NCBI RefSeq assembly: GCF_027107535.1
Contig: NZ_CP114283.1
Span: 6,448,001 to 6,512,000, forward strand
DNA length: 64,000 bases
From: Streptomyces aurantiacus
GTDB lineage: Bacteria; Actinomycetota; Actinomycetes; Streptomycetales; Streptomycetaceae
Reading direction: 5' to 3'
Positions 28,201 through 36,687 of this stretch are shown piece after piece. The first letter of the stretch is position 1. Each line of letters begins with the position of its first letter. A program made the translations under genes and the position numbers. Under the pieces are notes generated by a model. It saw only the letters and a list, made by a program, of their open reading frames with translations. It was not told the DNA's origin and did not search any database.

Positions 28201-30443
28201 CCGGGACGGCGATCCTCTACGTGGACGGCGTCGAGGCGGCCCGGGCGACCGGCGTCACCATCAAGCCGTCCGAGCTGTACGACGCGTCGAAGGGCTACTC
28301 CGGCTACATCGGCAGGTCCATGTACGGCCCCGACCCGTACTTCGGCGGCGAGGTCGACGACTTCCGGATCTACAACCGGGCCCTGTCGCCCACCGAGGTC
28401 CTGGAGCTGAGCGGGAACACCACGGGTATCGCCTCGGCGACCCACCCCGCGCTGAAGGTCGACGCGATCATCGACGACGCGGACAGCAGGATCACCCTCC
28501 CGCTGGCCGAGGGCAGTGATGTCACCGCACTGGCACCGGAGTTCGGCCTCGCCCACGGCGCGACCATCAGCCCCGCCTCCGGCACCCTGCACGACTTCAC
28601 CGAACCGGTGACGTACGAGGTGACCGGCTCCGACGGCGAGAAGCGCACCTGGACGGTCCGGGCCCTGGAGATGAAGAGCCCGGTACTGCCGGGTCTCAAC
28701 GCCGACCCGAACATCGCGCGGTTCGGCGACACCTTCTACGTCTACCCGACCACCGACGGCTTCCCCGGCTGGAGCGGCACGCAGTTCAAGGCGTACTCCT
28801 CCAAGGACCTGGTGCACTGGAAGGACCACGGCGTCATCCTCGACCTCGGTCCCGACGTGAGCTGGGCCGACAGCAGGGCCTGGGCACCGGCGATCGAGGA
28901 GCGGAACGGCAAGTACTACTTCTACTTCTGCGCCGACGCGAACATCGGTGTCGCCGTGTCCGACTCGCCCACGGGCCCGTTCAAGGACGCGCTGGGCAAG
29001 CCGCTGCTGAAGGCGGGCCAGTACCCGGGCCAGATGATCGACCCGGCGGCCTTCACCGACGACGACGGCACGCCGTACCTCTACTGGGGCAACGGGAGGG
29101 CCTACGCCGTCCCGCTGAACGACGACATGGTCTCCTTCGACGCCTCGAAGGTCACCGACATGACCCCCAGCGGCTACAACGAGGGCACCTTCGTCATCAA
29201 GCGCAAGGGCACCTACTACTTCATGTGGTCGGAGAACGACACCCGGGACGAGAACTACCGCGTCGCCTACGCGACCGGCTCCTCGCCCACGGGCCCGTGG
29301 ACCAAGCGGGGCGTGATCCTGGAGAAGGACCTGTCGCTGGGCATCAAGGGACCCGGCCACCACTCGGTGGTCAAGGTGCCGAACACCGACGACTGGTACG
29401 TCGCCTACCACCGCTTCGCCATCCCGGGCGGAGACGGCACGAACCGCGAAACGACCATCGACAAGCTGGAGTTCGACGCCGACGGGCTGATCAAGAAGGT
29501 CGTCCCGACGCTGTCGGGCATCGACCCGGTCACCGTGGTCCGGGCCGGCCCGGACGCCATGGGCACCGAGGGCGGCGCGATCCCCGTCACCGGCACGATC
29601 TCCGGGGCGGGTAAGCCGAAGTGGACGGTGGAGGCCGGAGCACCCTGCACCTTCGCCGACCCCGACGCCGTCCTCACGTCGATCACCTGCACCGACGACG
29701 GCACGTACGAGGTCACGCTGACCGGTGGCCGCGGCAGTGACACGCTCACCGTCACCGTGGACAACTCGGCCCCGGTGATCACCTCGGCGACGGGTCCCGC
29801 TTCCCCGGTGTCCGTCGACAAGGGCGTGACCGTCAAGGCCCTGTTCACCGACCTGGGTTCCAAGGACACCCAGACCTGCACGGTCGACTGGAAGGACGGC
29901 ACCGAACCGACCGCGGGCAAGGTCACCGCCACCGGCTGCGAGGCCACGCACACCTACCGGAAGGCGGGCATCCACCGTCCGGTGGTCACCGTCACGGACG
30001 ACGACGGCGGCAAGGACAGCACCCGGCTGCCCGAACTCATCGTCTACGACCGCTCGGCCGGTCCGATCGCCGGCGTCGGCGTCATCTCCTCGCCGGCCGG
30101 CTCCTACCCGGCCAACCCGAAGCTGACCGGCCTGGCGGGCTTCTCCTTCGGCGCCGCGTACAAGAAGGCGAAGGACACCGTCCCCAGCGGCAACGCGACC
30201 TTCGACTACGCGGCCGGCAAGCTGTCGTTCCGCTCCACCGGCTCCGACTGGCTGGTCGTCACCCGCGACGAGGCCCAGTACCAGGGCTCGGGCAAGGTCG
30301 ACGGCAAGGACGGATACGCCTTCCGCATCACCATCACCGACTCCCCCGACACCTACCGCATGAGGATCTGGAAGAAGTCCACCGGCGACGTCGTCTACGA
30401 CAACCGCACCGGCACGAAGGCCTACGGCATCGTGTTCGGCTGA
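25248..30443 (+). CDS. Giant secreted protein with two GH43 domains, two LamG and Ig/PKD modules
   Basis: A 1731-residue exported glycosidase. The signal peptide ends near AHA-AQ (about 38). LamG-like jelly roll 1 is at ~45-250; two bacterial Ig-type repeats at ~258-433; GH43 domain 1 at ~442-750 (RDPFII, IDSTMIKHD and AAEGPLV as base, modulator and acid); a Big_4-like domain at ~760-838; LamG 2 at ~840-1065; a linker domain to ~1140; GH43 domain 2 at ~1144-1425 (NADPNIA, IDPAAFTDD, YNEGTFV); Ig and PKD modules at ~1428-1595; and a C-terminal beta domain to the end. Both catalytic triads look intact. It probably debranches arabinose-rich plant polymers. ATG 25248 follows AAGGGG. There is no cell-wall sorting signal. 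Confidence 0.88.
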   Translation: MQFARPRSRARRWAGQLAGLSAASLFLGVIGPVAPAHAAQSADVTDGLALWYKLDASSGTSVADASGNNRTGTVNGSPTWSGSGEGLAFNGSDTFVKVPDNVLSGMNSVTVSMDVKVDSTQSTPYFIYGFGNTSGSAGNGYLFTTGNTLRTSIASGNWSTEQTTQPSPARTLTRAVWKQLTYTQTGSTGVLYEDGVEVARNTAVTITPGSIGSGTTTANYLGKSVYPGDKLFKGSLRDFRVYDRALAGSEVEQLSLPVATRGVADDKAALTLGDTSAVVSDLTLPATGPAGGSSISWDSDTPSVVSDSGAVTRPAAGEPDGHATLTATLKKGSVTGTRTFDITVPAAFDDDTATERAAEALSVHNLDDARGNLTLPKTGTYGTEVTWASADPDVVSPAGVVHRPAHGEGDTTVELTATVTKGDAKATRVVTAKVPELPAAAPLKGYMFSYFTGEGTSDGEQLYAALSKGNDPLKWRELNEGKPVLTSTLGEKGLRDPFIIRSPEGDKFYQIATDLRIYGNGDWDASQRTGSKSIMVWESTDLVNWTNQRLVKVSPDSAGNTWAPEAFYDEKLGEYVVFWASKLYDNAGHTGDTYNRMMYATTRDFYTFSEPKVWIDRGYSVIDSTMIKHDDTYFRLSKDERNNSSSTPNSKFIFQEKSDSILSPSWDFVAEGIGKGAMNAAEGPLVFKSNTEEKWYAFLDEFGGRGYIPFETTDLASGEWTPSTGYDLPSKPRHGTVLPVTQAEYDRLLKAYQSDQLVESVEDVKVTTGIGDAPVLPATVIAAYADGVERPVSVTWDDVPASAYAQAGTFTVKGSLPDGASLRAEAEVTVSAEGPEVPADLLLRYDFDESGGSIARDSSGHGYHGTYVRTPDFGTGVDGGSFKMSGGSSSSDSPYVRIPNGVLKGADSVTVSTYAKWKGGDNFQWLFGLGPDSDKYLFATPSNGGGKLFSAITKATWSGEKQMTGGSRLTPGTWQHVTVTVNSATGTAILYVDGVEAARATGVTIKPSELYDASKGYSGYIGRSMYGPDPYFGGEVDDFRIYNRALSPTEVLELSGNTTGIASATHPALKVDAIIDDADSRITLPLAEGSDVTALAPEFGLAHGATISPASGTLHDFTEPVTYEVTGSDGEKRTWTVRALEMKSPVLPGLNADPNIARFGDTFYVYPTTDGFPGWSGTQFKAYSSKDLVHWKDHGVILDLGPDVSWADSRAWAPAIEERNGKYYFYFCADANIGVAVSDSPTGPFKDALGKPLLKAGQYPGQMIDPAAFTDDDGTPYLYWGNGRAYAVPLNDDMVSFDASKVTDMTPSGYNEGTFVIKRKGTYYFMWSENDTRDENYRVAYATGSSPTGPWTKRGVILEKDLSLGIKGPGHHSVVKVPNTDDWYVAYHRFAIPGGDGTNRETTIDKLEFDADGLIKKVVPTLSGIDPVTVVRAGPDAMGTEGGAIPVTGTISGAGKPKWTVEAGAPCTFADPDAVLTSITCTDDGTYEVTLTGGRGSDTLTVTVDNSAPVITSATGPASPVSVDKGVTVKALFTDLGSKDTQTCTVDWKDGTEPTAGKVTATGCEATHTYRKAGIHRPVVTVTDDDGGKDSTRLPELIVYDRSAGPIAGVGVISSPAGSYPANPKLTGLAGFSFGAAYKKAKDTVPSGNATFDYAAGKLSFRSTGSDWLVVTRDEAQYQGSGKVDGKDGYAFRITITDSPDTYRMRIWKKSTGDVVYDNRTGTKAYGIVFG

Positions 30444-30468
30444 CAGCCGGCGCAACACCCGCAGAAGG

Positions 30469-30499
30469 CGGCGCCCGGGGCTCTGAGCCCCGGGCGCCG
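30469..30499. terminator. Bidirectional hairpin terminator
   Basis: The 14-base arms 30469-30482 and 30486-30499 pair exactly over a 3-base loop, between the giant GH43 gene and the convergent VOC gene. Confidence 0.85.
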
Positions 30500-30503
30500 C
30501 TCT

Positions 30504-30938
30504 TCATTCCCCCCGGCCCTGGACGTACTGCCCGGCGTACTCACCGGTGGCCGGGACCGTGGTGATGACGTCGACCATCACGTGGTCCGGCGCCGAGACG
30601 ATGAAGTGGCGCTGCCCGAACTCCTCCGTACGCAGGGAGAGGAGGACGGGCAGGCCCGCCCCCTCGACCAGCCGGTGGTGCTCGGCGTCCACGTCGTCGA
30701 CCTCGAAGTTGAGCAGAAGGCCACCCCGGGCGGGGACGCGGTGCCCCTCGGGGATGGTCGGGTGGGTGTGGTCGAGCAGGGCGAGTTCGTACCGCGGGTC
30801 GGCGGTGTGCCGCAGGCTCACGTACCAGTCCGCCTCGAAGGTCGTCTCGAACCCGAAGTGACGGGTGTAGAAGTCGCGCGACGCCGCCACGTCACGGGTG
30901 GCGATCACCGGGTAGAAACCTCCGAGCCGGGTCTTCAT
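30504..30938 (-). CDS. Glyoxalase/bleomycin-resistance (VOC) family protein
   Basis: A 144-residue single-unit VOC protein with paired beta-alpha-beta-beta-beta motifs: [56 protein letters not shown] and [17 protein letters not shown]. Metal ligands of glyoxalase I are not clearly conserved, so resistance by binding or a lyase function remain open. ATG 30938 follows GGAGGAG; the 54 bases of open frame upstream are not used. It is divergent from a TetR gene, with two operator copies between, so it is the probable target of that regulator. Confidence 0.88.
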   Translation of the reverse strand: MKTRLGGFYPVIATRDVAASRDFYTRHFGFETTFEADWYVSLRHTADPRYELALLDHTHPTIPEGHRVPARGGLLLNFEVDDVDAEHHRLVEGAGLPVLLSLRTEEFGQRHFIVSAPDHVMVDVITTVPATGEYAGQYVQGRGE

Positions 30939-30987
30939 GACATCTCTCCTCCGCTTGGCGTGCCTGCTCCGCACGAACACTCCGTTT

Positions 30988-31037
30988 CGCATACCCGGGG
31001 TATGTGAAAGTGGACGTTAACATACCCCGGGTATGCG
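30988..31037. promoter_or_regulatory. Twin TetR-type operators between VOC and TetR genes
   Basis: CGCATACCCGGGGTATG (30988-31004) and its exact reverse complement CATACCCCGGGTATGCG (31021-31037) flank a 16-base AT-richer spacer. Each copy is itself a near-perfect palindrome with CATACCC/GGGTATG arms. One copy serves each divergent gene. This is the classic layout of a TetR autorepressor controlling its neighbour. Confidence 0.85.
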
Positions 31038-31058
31038 AACTCGAGGGGCGGAGCACGG

Positions 31059-31643
31059 ATGGCTGTCAGCAGGGCCGAGCAGCGGGTGGCGACACGACGG
31101 GCGCTGCTGGCCGAGGGGAGGCGGCACTTCGCCGCCGACGGCTATCACGACGTGGTGCTCGCGGAGGTGGCCCAGGCCGCCGGGGTCACGAAGGGCGCGG
31201 CCTACCACCACTTCGAGAGCAAGGCGGGACTCTTCCGGGCCGTGGTCGCGCAGGTGCAGCACGAACTGGGCGAGCGCGTCGCCGAGGCAGCCGAACGGTA
31301 CGAGGACCCGTGGGAGCAACTGCGGGCCGGCTGCCGGGCCTTCCTGGCCGCCGGGTCCGACCCCGCGGTGCGCCGGATCCTGCTCGTGGACGCCCCGACC
31401 ACGCTCGGCTGGGACGAGTGGCGGGCCCTGGACGAGGAGTCCTCCGCCCGGCACCTGACCGAGGCGCTCCAGGCCCTGGTGGAGGCCGGGATCATCGACG
31501 ACCAGCCGGTGGAGCCCCTGGCACGTCTGCTGTCGGGAGCGATGAACGAGGCCGTGCTGTGGCTGGCACGGTCCGGGGACCCACAGGCCCGGTCACAGAC
31601 GGAGCGGGCCCTGGACCGGCTGCTGAACGGGCTGAAGGCCTGA
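31059..31643 (+). CDS. TetR-family transcriptional repressor
   Basis: A 194-residue regulator. The N-terminal HTH reads RRALLAEGRRHFAADGYHDVVLAEVAQAAGVTKGAAYHHFESKAGLF, the canonical TetR pattern. The C-terminal ligand domain is helical, with AFLAAGSDPAVRRILLVDAPTTLGWDEWRALDEESS resembling a subgroup often paired with VOC or small detoxification proteins. ATG 31059 starts 22 bases after the second operator. The ligand is unknown. A hairpin terminator follows. Confidence 0.93.
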   Translation: MAVSRAEQRVATRRALLAEGRRHFAADGYHDVVLAEVAQAAGVTKGAAYHHFESKAGLFRAVVAQVQHELGERVAEAAERYEDPWEQLRAGCRAFLAAGSDPAVRRILLVDAPTTLGWDEWRALDEESSARHLTEALQALVEAGIIDDQPVEPLARLLSGAMNEAVLWLARSGDPQARSQTERALDRLLNGLKA

Positions 31644-31678
31644 GGTCGCGTCACCCGCCTCACTCACGTCCACGGCAA

Positions 31679-31716
31679 CGGCGAGGGGCCACCTCCGAAG
31701 AGGTGGCCCCTCGCCG
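31679..31716. terminator. Bidirectional hairpin terminator
   Basis: Two 17-base arms (31679-31695, 31700-31716) pair exactly around a CGAA tetraloop, between the TetR gene and the end of the furanose-importer operon. Confidence 0.88.
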
Positions 31717-31739
31717 TGGGAGCTGCCGCGGACGGACCG

Positions 31740-32777
31740 TCAGGTTCCGCCCGCTCCGGCCTTCTTGCGGCTGGTCATGGCCCGCTGGATCAGGATGAAC
31801 GCGCAGAGCAGCACGCCCGTCGCGATCTTCGTCCACCACGAGCTGAGCGTGCCCTCGAACTGGATGAGGCTCTTGATGAGGCCGAGGACGAGGACTCCGA
31901 ACAGGGTGCCGATCACATAGCCGGATCCGCCGGTGAGGAGCGTGCCGCCGATGACGACGGCGGCGATCGCGTCGAGCTCCATGCCGGTGGCGTGCAGCGG
32001 GTCGCCGGACTGGATGTACAGGGTGAACAGGAGTCCGGCGAGCGCCGAACAGAAGCCGCTCATCGTGTACACGGCGATCTTCGTGCCGCCCTGCGGAAGG
32101 CCCATCAGCAGGGCCGACTGCTCGTTGCCGCCGATCGCGTACACCCGGCGGCCGAAGCGCGTGTAGTGCAGGACGTAGAAGGCCGCGGCCAGCACGACCA
32201 GCGCGATGATGGCCCCGATCGACAGGAAGGCCCCGCCCAGTGACACCTGGGTCTGCGCCATGCTGCTCACCGAGGAGTCGCTGATGGAGATGGACTCCTT
32301 GCTGATGACCAGGCACAGGCCCCTGAAGAGGAAGAGGCCTGCGAGGGTCACGATGAAGGGCTGGATCTCGAAGTTGTGGATCACATAGCCCATCAGGAAG
32401 CCGCCGAAGGCGCCCACGGCGAGCGCCATGGGTATGACCACCAGGATCGGCAGGCCCTGACGCTCCACCAGCCATGCCGTGAACATGGTCGTGAAGCCGA
32501 TCACGGAACCGACGGAGAGGTCGATACCGCCGGACAGGATGACGAACGTGGCACCGACGGCGGCGACCAGCAGGTAGCCGTTGTCGATGAACAGGTTCAG
32601 GAAGACCTGCGGTTCGCCGAAGCCGTAGTTGGCGTAGCGGCTCAGTCCGCCGACGTACATCGCCAGGAAGAGCGTGGCCGTCACCAGGACGGGCAGGCGG
32701 CGGTCGCCGAGCAACCCGGCGATCCTGCTCGTCGTACGGCTGTCCGGCGCCGGGGGCTTCTGGGTGGTCGTGGTCAT
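31740..32777 (-). CDS. yjfF: Furanose ABC importer permease, YjfF type
   Basis: A 345-residue CUT2 permease with about ten helices. The segment VFLNLFIDNGYLLVAAVGATFVILSGGIDLSVGSVIGFTTM is the hallmark of the RbsC/YjfF group, and AIGGNEQSALLMGLPQGGTKIAVY is the EAA-like cytoplasmic loop. E. coli YjfF works with YtfT, YtfR and YtfQ in galactofuranose uptake; the same four types are present here in one operon. Given the arabinofuranosidases next door, free L-arabinofuranose is an attractive cargo. ATG 32777 overlaps the stop of the preceding permease by one base. Confidence 0.92.
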   Translation of the reverse strand: MTTTTQKPPAPDSRTTSRIAGLLGDRRLPVLVTATLFLAMYVGGLSRYANYGFGEPQVFLNLFIDNGYLLVAAVGATFVILSGGIDLSVGSVIGFTTMFTAWLVERQGLPILVVIPMALAVGAFGGFLMGYVIHNFEIQPFIVTLAGLFLFRGLCLVISKESISISDSSVSSMAQTQVSLGGAFLSIGAIIALVVLAAAFYVLHYTRFGRRVYAIGGNEQSALLMGLPQGGTKIAVYTMSGFCSALAGLLFTLYIQSGDPLHATGMELDAIAAVVIGGTLLTGGSGYVIGTLFGVLVLGLIKSLIQFEGTLSSWWTKIATGVLLCAFILIQRAMTSRKKAGAGGT

Positions 32778-33880
32778 CACGACACCTCCATCTTGCGAAC
32801 GGCCTCGGGCGCCGGGGCGGTCTCCGCCGGAGCCGCGGTGGCCTGCTTGGCGCCTCGCTTCCCGCCGAAGCCGCCGGCACCGAACACCTTGGCGCGGAAC
32901 TTCGGGGACTGGAGCAGACAGACGACGATGACGACGGCGGCCTTGAAGACCAGGTTGGTCTGGGTCGGCACGCCGATGGTGTAGATCGTGGTGGTCAGCG
33001 TCTGGATGACGAGCGCACCGACCACGGTGCCGCCGATGGAGAACCGGCCACCGAGGAGCGAGGTGCCGCCGATCACCACGGCGAGGATCGCGTCGAGCTC
33101 GATCCACAGCCCTGCGTTGTTGCCGTCCGCGGCCGAGGTGTTGGAGCTGATCATCAGGCCCGCGATGCCCGCGCACAGCGCGCAGAAGACGTAGACCATG
33201 ATCTTGATGCGCAGAGACCTGATGCCCACCAGGCGGCTGGCCTCGGCGTTGCCGCCTACCGACTCGACGAGCAGGCCGAGGGCCGTGCGGCGGGTCAGCG
33301 CCACGGTGGTGGCCACCACTGCGGCCACCACGAAGATGGAGAAGGGCAGCGTCAGCCAGTAGCCGCCGCCGATCAGCTTGTACGGCTCGCTGTTGATGGT
33401 GATGATCTGGCCGTCGGTGATCAGCTGGGCGACACCGCGCCCGGCCACCATGATGATCAGCGTGGCGATGATGGGCTGGATGCCCATCCTGGCCACCAGG
33501 AAGCCGTTCCAGAGGCCGCAGACGACCGCGGCCACCAGGCCCAGCGCCATCGCGAGCAGAACCCCGGAGAGGGCGCCCTGGTCGTTCTGGTCGCTGATGT
33601 ACGAACAGGTCAGTGCCCCGGTGATCGCGACCACCGCGCCGACCGAGAGGTCGATACCGCCGGTGGCGATGACCAGGGTCATGCCGACCGCCACCAGGAT
33701 GAGCGGCGAGCCGAACAGCACGATCGAGACGAGGCTGCCGTAGAGGTGGCCGTCCGTCATCTTGATCGAGAAGAAGTCAGGAGTGAAGGGAACGTTGACG
33801 AGCAGCAGGACGACCAGCACGGCGACCGGCCAGAACAGGTGATGCTGGGTCAGTGCTCGCCATCGGGGAGTGGTGGTCAC
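32777..33880 (-). CDS. Furanose ABC importer permease, YtfT type
   Basis: A 367-residue CUT2 permease, the second of the pair. FSIKMTDGHLYGSLVSIVLFGSPLILVAVGMTLVIATGGIDLSVGAVVAITGA is very close to the YtfT pattern, and SVGGNAEASRLVGIRSLRIKIMVY is the ATPase-contact loop. The extra C-terminal 40 residues after the last helix are charged and Ala-rich. GTG 33880 overlaps the ATPase stop (GTGA), so translation is coupled. Confidence 0.92.
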   Translation of the reverse strand: MTTTPRWRALTQHHLFWPVAVLVVLLLVNVPFTPDFFSIKMTDGHLYGSLVSIVLFGSPLILVAVGMTLVIATGGIDLSVGAVVAITGALTCSYISDQNDQGALSGVLLAMALGLVAAVVCGLWNGFLVARMGIQPIIATLIIMVAGRGVAQLITDGQIITINSEPYKLIGGGYWLTLPFSIFVVAAVVATTVALTRRTALGLLVESVGGNAEASRLVGIRSLRIKIMVYVFCALCAGIAGLMISSNTSAADGNNAGLWIELDAILAVVIGGTSLLGGRFSIGGTVVGALVIQTLTTTIYTIGVPTQTNLVFKAAVVIVVCLLQSPKFRAKVFGAGGFGGKRGAKQATAAPAETAPAPEAVRKMEVS

Positions 33881-35415
33881 TGGTGCTCTCCGCTCGCGAT
33901 GGTCTCCAGGATCCGGGTGGGGGTGATCTCGGGCCCGTTGGCGATCTGCGCCACCAGCTTGCGGTCGCGCAGCACGCCGATGGTGTGACTCAGCCGGAGC
34001 ACCTCCTCCAGCTCGGCCGCGATGTAGAGCACGGCCATGCCTTCCTCGGAGAGCGAGACCACGAGTTTCTGGATCTCCGCCTTGGCGCCGACGTCGATAC
34101 CGCGCGTCGGCTCGTCGAGGATCAGCAGCTTCGGCTGGGTGATGAGCCAGCGGGCGAGCAGCACCTTCTGCTGGTTGCCGCCGCTGAGCTGACCGACGCG
34201 TGCCTCGGGGTTGGCGGGGCGGATGTCCAGGGCCTTGATGTACTTGGCTACGAGTTCGTCGCGCTGGGCGGCCGGGATGGGCCGGGTCCAGCCGCGGGCC
34301 GCCTGCAGGGCGAGGATGATGTTCTCCCGCACCGTCAGGTCGGGGACCAGTCCCTCGGCCTTGCGGTTCTCCGAGCAGAACGCGACGCCCGCGCCGATCG
34401 CGTCGTTCGGGGCGCTCATCGAGATCTGCTTCCCGCCGATGCTGACCTTGCCGCTGTCCGGCTGGTCGGCGCCGAAGAGCAGCCGGGCCAGTTCGGTGCG
34501 GCCGGAGCCGAGCAGGCCGGCGAGGCCGACGACCTCGCCCTTCTTGATCTCCAGGTCGAAGGGGGCGATGGCGCCGGTCCTGCCGAGGCCGTCGGCCTGG
34601 ACCAGCGGTTCGCCGACGTCGGCGCGCAACTGGTGGTCGTGGAGCTCCTCCAGCTGGTCCAGGGCCTTGCCGATCATCAGCTGGACGAGCCCGACCTGGT
34701 CGAGGTCGCCGACCATGTGCTCGCCGACCAGGGTGCCGTTGCGCAGGACGGTCATCCGATCGCAGATCTCGTAGATCTGGTCGAGGAAGTGCGAGACGAA
34801 CAGGATCGCGACGCCTTCGTCCCTGAGCTGCCGCATCAGGCGGAACAGTTCGAGGACCTCGTCGCGGTCGAGGCTGGACGTCGGCTCGTCCAGGACCAGC
34901 ACCTTGGTGCCGGCTCCGGAGCCGTCGCTGTCGCCGGTGCCCACCGACCGTACGATCGCGACCAGTTGCTGTACGGCCAGCGGGTACGAGGACAGGGGCG
35001 CGGTCACGTCGATGTCGAGGCCGAGCCGGTCGACCAGCTCCGCCGCGTCCTTGCGCATGCGCTTCCACTGGATGCGGCCCGCGCGCGTGGGTTCACGTCC
35101 GATGAAGATGTTCTCCGCCACCGACAGGTTGGGGCAGAGGTTCACCTCCTGGTAGACCGTGCTGATGCCGGCCTGCTGCGCCTGCAGCGGGCTGTCGATC
35201 CGCACGGACTCCCCGTCGAGGGTGACCGTGCCGCCGTCGAGCGGGTAGACGCCGGTCAGCACCTTGATGAGGGTGGACTTTCCCGCGCCGTTCTCGCCCA
35301 TCAGGGCGTGGATCTCGCCGGGGAAGAGACGGAAGTCGACACCCGACAGAGCCCGTACCCCCGGAAATTCTTTGACTATGCCCGTCATCTCCAGGACGGG
35401 CAGCGGCTCTGCCAT
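33877..35415 (-). CDS. Furanose ABC importer ATPase, YtfR type (two ATP-binding cassettes)
   Basis: A 512-residue CUT2 ATPase with two cassettes. Cassette 1 has Walker A GENGAGKST, Q-loop VYQEVNL, a Walker B region VLVLDEPTSSLD and a substituted signature (SSYPLAVQQL). Cassette 2 has the degenerate GLLGSGRTE Walker A, LSGGNQQKVLLARWL and ILDEPTRGIDVG. This asymmetry is normal for the family. ATG 35415 is chosen over an ATG five codons earlier because AGGAG lies 8 bases before it. It is downstream of the binding protein by about 107 bases. Confidence 0.94.
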   Translation of the reverse strand: MAEPLPVLEMTGIVKEFPGVRALSGVDFRLFPGEIHALMGENGAGKSTLIKVLTGVYPLDGGTVTLDGESVRIDSPLQAQQAGISTVYQEVNLCPNLSVAENIFIGREPTRAGRIQWKRMRKDAAELVDRLGLDIDVTAPLSSYPLAVQQLVAIVRSVGTGDSDGSGAGTKVLVLDEPTSSLDRDEVLELFRLMRQLRDEGVAILFVSHFLDQIYEICDRMTVLRNGTLVGEHMVGDLDQVGLVQLMIGKALDQLEELHDHQLRADVGEPLVQADGLGRTGAIAPFDLEIKKGEVVGLAGLLGSGRTELARLLFGADQPDSGKVSIGGKQISMSAPNDAIGAGVAFCSENRKAEGLVPDLTVRENIILALQAARGWTRPIPAAQRDELVAKYIKALDIRPANPEARVGQLSGGNQQKVLLARWLITQPKLLILDEPTRGIDVGAKAEIQKLVVSLSEEGMAVLYIAAELEEVLRLSHTIGVLRDRKLVAQIANGPEITPTRILETIASGEHQ

Positions 35416-35522
35416 GGCAGCGCTCCTCATGGATTTCGTTCAGGCCCGCAGGGAGCCCCGCGGACAGTCCTCGGGCGGAGGAACTGGCCGGGCGGAGGCT
35501 CCCTGCCGGTGGGTGCGGTCGG

Positions 35523-36539
35523 TCAGTACTTGCGGGTGGGGAGCGCGTCCTTGGCCTGGTCCTGCATGAAGTCGCTCTCCTCGGTCTTGATCCAGCGCTC
35601 GACCTTCTCGCCGTCCTTGACCTTCTGCACGACCTCCATCAGCTGGGGGCCGAGCAGCGGGTTGCACTCGACGATGGCGTTGATCTTGCCCTCGGACATC
35701 GCGACGAAGCCGTCCTTCACGCCGTCGACCGTGACGATCAGGATGTCCTTGCCGGGCTTCTTGCCGGCCTCCTCGATGGCCTGGATGGCGCCGATGCCCA
35801 TGTCGTCGTTGTGCGCGAACAGCACGTCGATGTCCGGGTTGGACTGCAGGAAGGCCGCCATGACCTGCTTGCCGCCGGCGCGGGTGAAGTCACCGGTCTG
35901 GCTGACGACGATCTTCCAGTCGTCCTTGTGGTCCGCGTCCATGACCTCCTTGAAGCCCTTGGCACGCTCGATCGCGGGAGCGGCACCGGTGGTGCCCTCC
36001 AGCTGCGCGATCTTGACGTTGCCCTTGTGGCCGGCCTTCTCGAGGACCTTCTCCAGGATCTTGGCCGCGCGGCGGCCCTCGTCCGTGAAGTCCGAGCCGA
36101 CCAGGGTCACGAACAGGGACTCGTCGGAGGTCTCGACGGAGCGGTCGGTGAGGACCACGGGGATCTTCTTGGCCTTGGCTTCCTTCAGCACCGCGTCCCA
36201 GCCGGTGACGACCACCGGCGAGAAGGCTATGACGTCCACGCCCTGGGTGATGTAGCTGCGGATCGCGGAGATCTGGTTCTCCTGCTTCTGCTGCGCGTCG
36301 GAGAACTTGAGGTTGTAGCCGGCCTCCTTGGCCGCCTCCTTCACGGAGTCGGTGTTGGCGCTGCGCCAGCCGCTCTCCGAACCGACCTGGGAGAAGCCGA
36401 GGGTGATCTTCTTGCCACCACCACCGCCGCTGCCGGAGTCGGACGTCGACGCACCGTCGTCCTCCTTGGCGCAGGCCGCCAGGCCGCCCGCCGCCGCTAC
36501 GCCGACCGCCGCCGTGAGGAAGTTCCTTCTGTTGAGCAT
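35523..36539 (-). CDS. Furanose ABC importer substrate-binding lipoprotein, YtfQ type
   Basis: A 338-residue periplasmic-type binding protein of the ribose/galactofuranose family. The N-terminus NRRNFLTAAVGVAAAGGLAAC has a twin-arginine motif and a lipobox with Cys at about 23, so it is exported by Tat and anchored as a lipoprotein. The mature part starts ITLGFSQVGSESGWRSANTDSVKEAAKEAGYNL, characteristic of YtfQ. ATG 36539 follows AAGGAG. First gene of the importer operon, with a candidate operator about 60-110 bases upstream and the LacI gene beyond it. Confidence 0.93.
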   Translation of the reverse strand: MLNRRNFLTAAVGVAAAGGLAACAKEDDGASTSDSGSGGGGGKKITLGFSQVGSESGWRSANTDSVKEAAKEAGYNLKFSDAQQKQENQISAIRSYITQGVDVIAFSPVVVTGWDAVLKEAKAKKIPVVLTDRSVETSDESLFVTLVGSDFTDEGRRAAKILEKVLEKAGHKGNVKIAQLEGTTGAAPAIERAKGFKEVMDADHKDDWKIVVSQTGDFTRAGGKQVMAAFLQSNPDIDVLFAHNDDMGIGAIQAIEEAGKKPGKDILIVTVDGVKDGFVAMSEGKINAIVECNPLLGPQLMEVVQKVKDGEKVERWIKTEESDFMQDQAKDALPTRKY

Positions 36540-36601
36540 GTTCTTCTCCTTTGAAGAGCGGGCCCGCAAGGGCCTGCTGGTACGCGCTTGTCACTCGCCG
36601 G

Positions 36602-36649
36602 GACAGGCTGCACAGCGTCCAGCCTGTCGATCATTGTTCGAAATATCGG
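36602..36649 (-). promoter_or_regulatory. Candidate operator region of the furanose importer
   Basis: GACAGGCTG (36602-36610) and CAGCCTGTC (36620-36628) form a perfect inverted repeat. The adjoining 36622-36641 matches the motif upstream of the giant GH43 gene at 18 of 20 positions. CGAAATATCGG (36639-36649) recurs at 38186-38196. The region is distinctly AT richer than its surroundings. Confidence 0.5.
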
Positions 36650-36687
36650 CCATTCCGGGGCGCGGAGAACGGCCGTGGGGTGCTGGG

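Noticed and set aside
27429..30458. A ~1000-residue protein on the strand opposite the giant GH43 gene
   Set aside because: Low-complexity Val/Gly/Arg composition, no domains and no ribosome site. It is the complementary shadow of a gene with clear domains.
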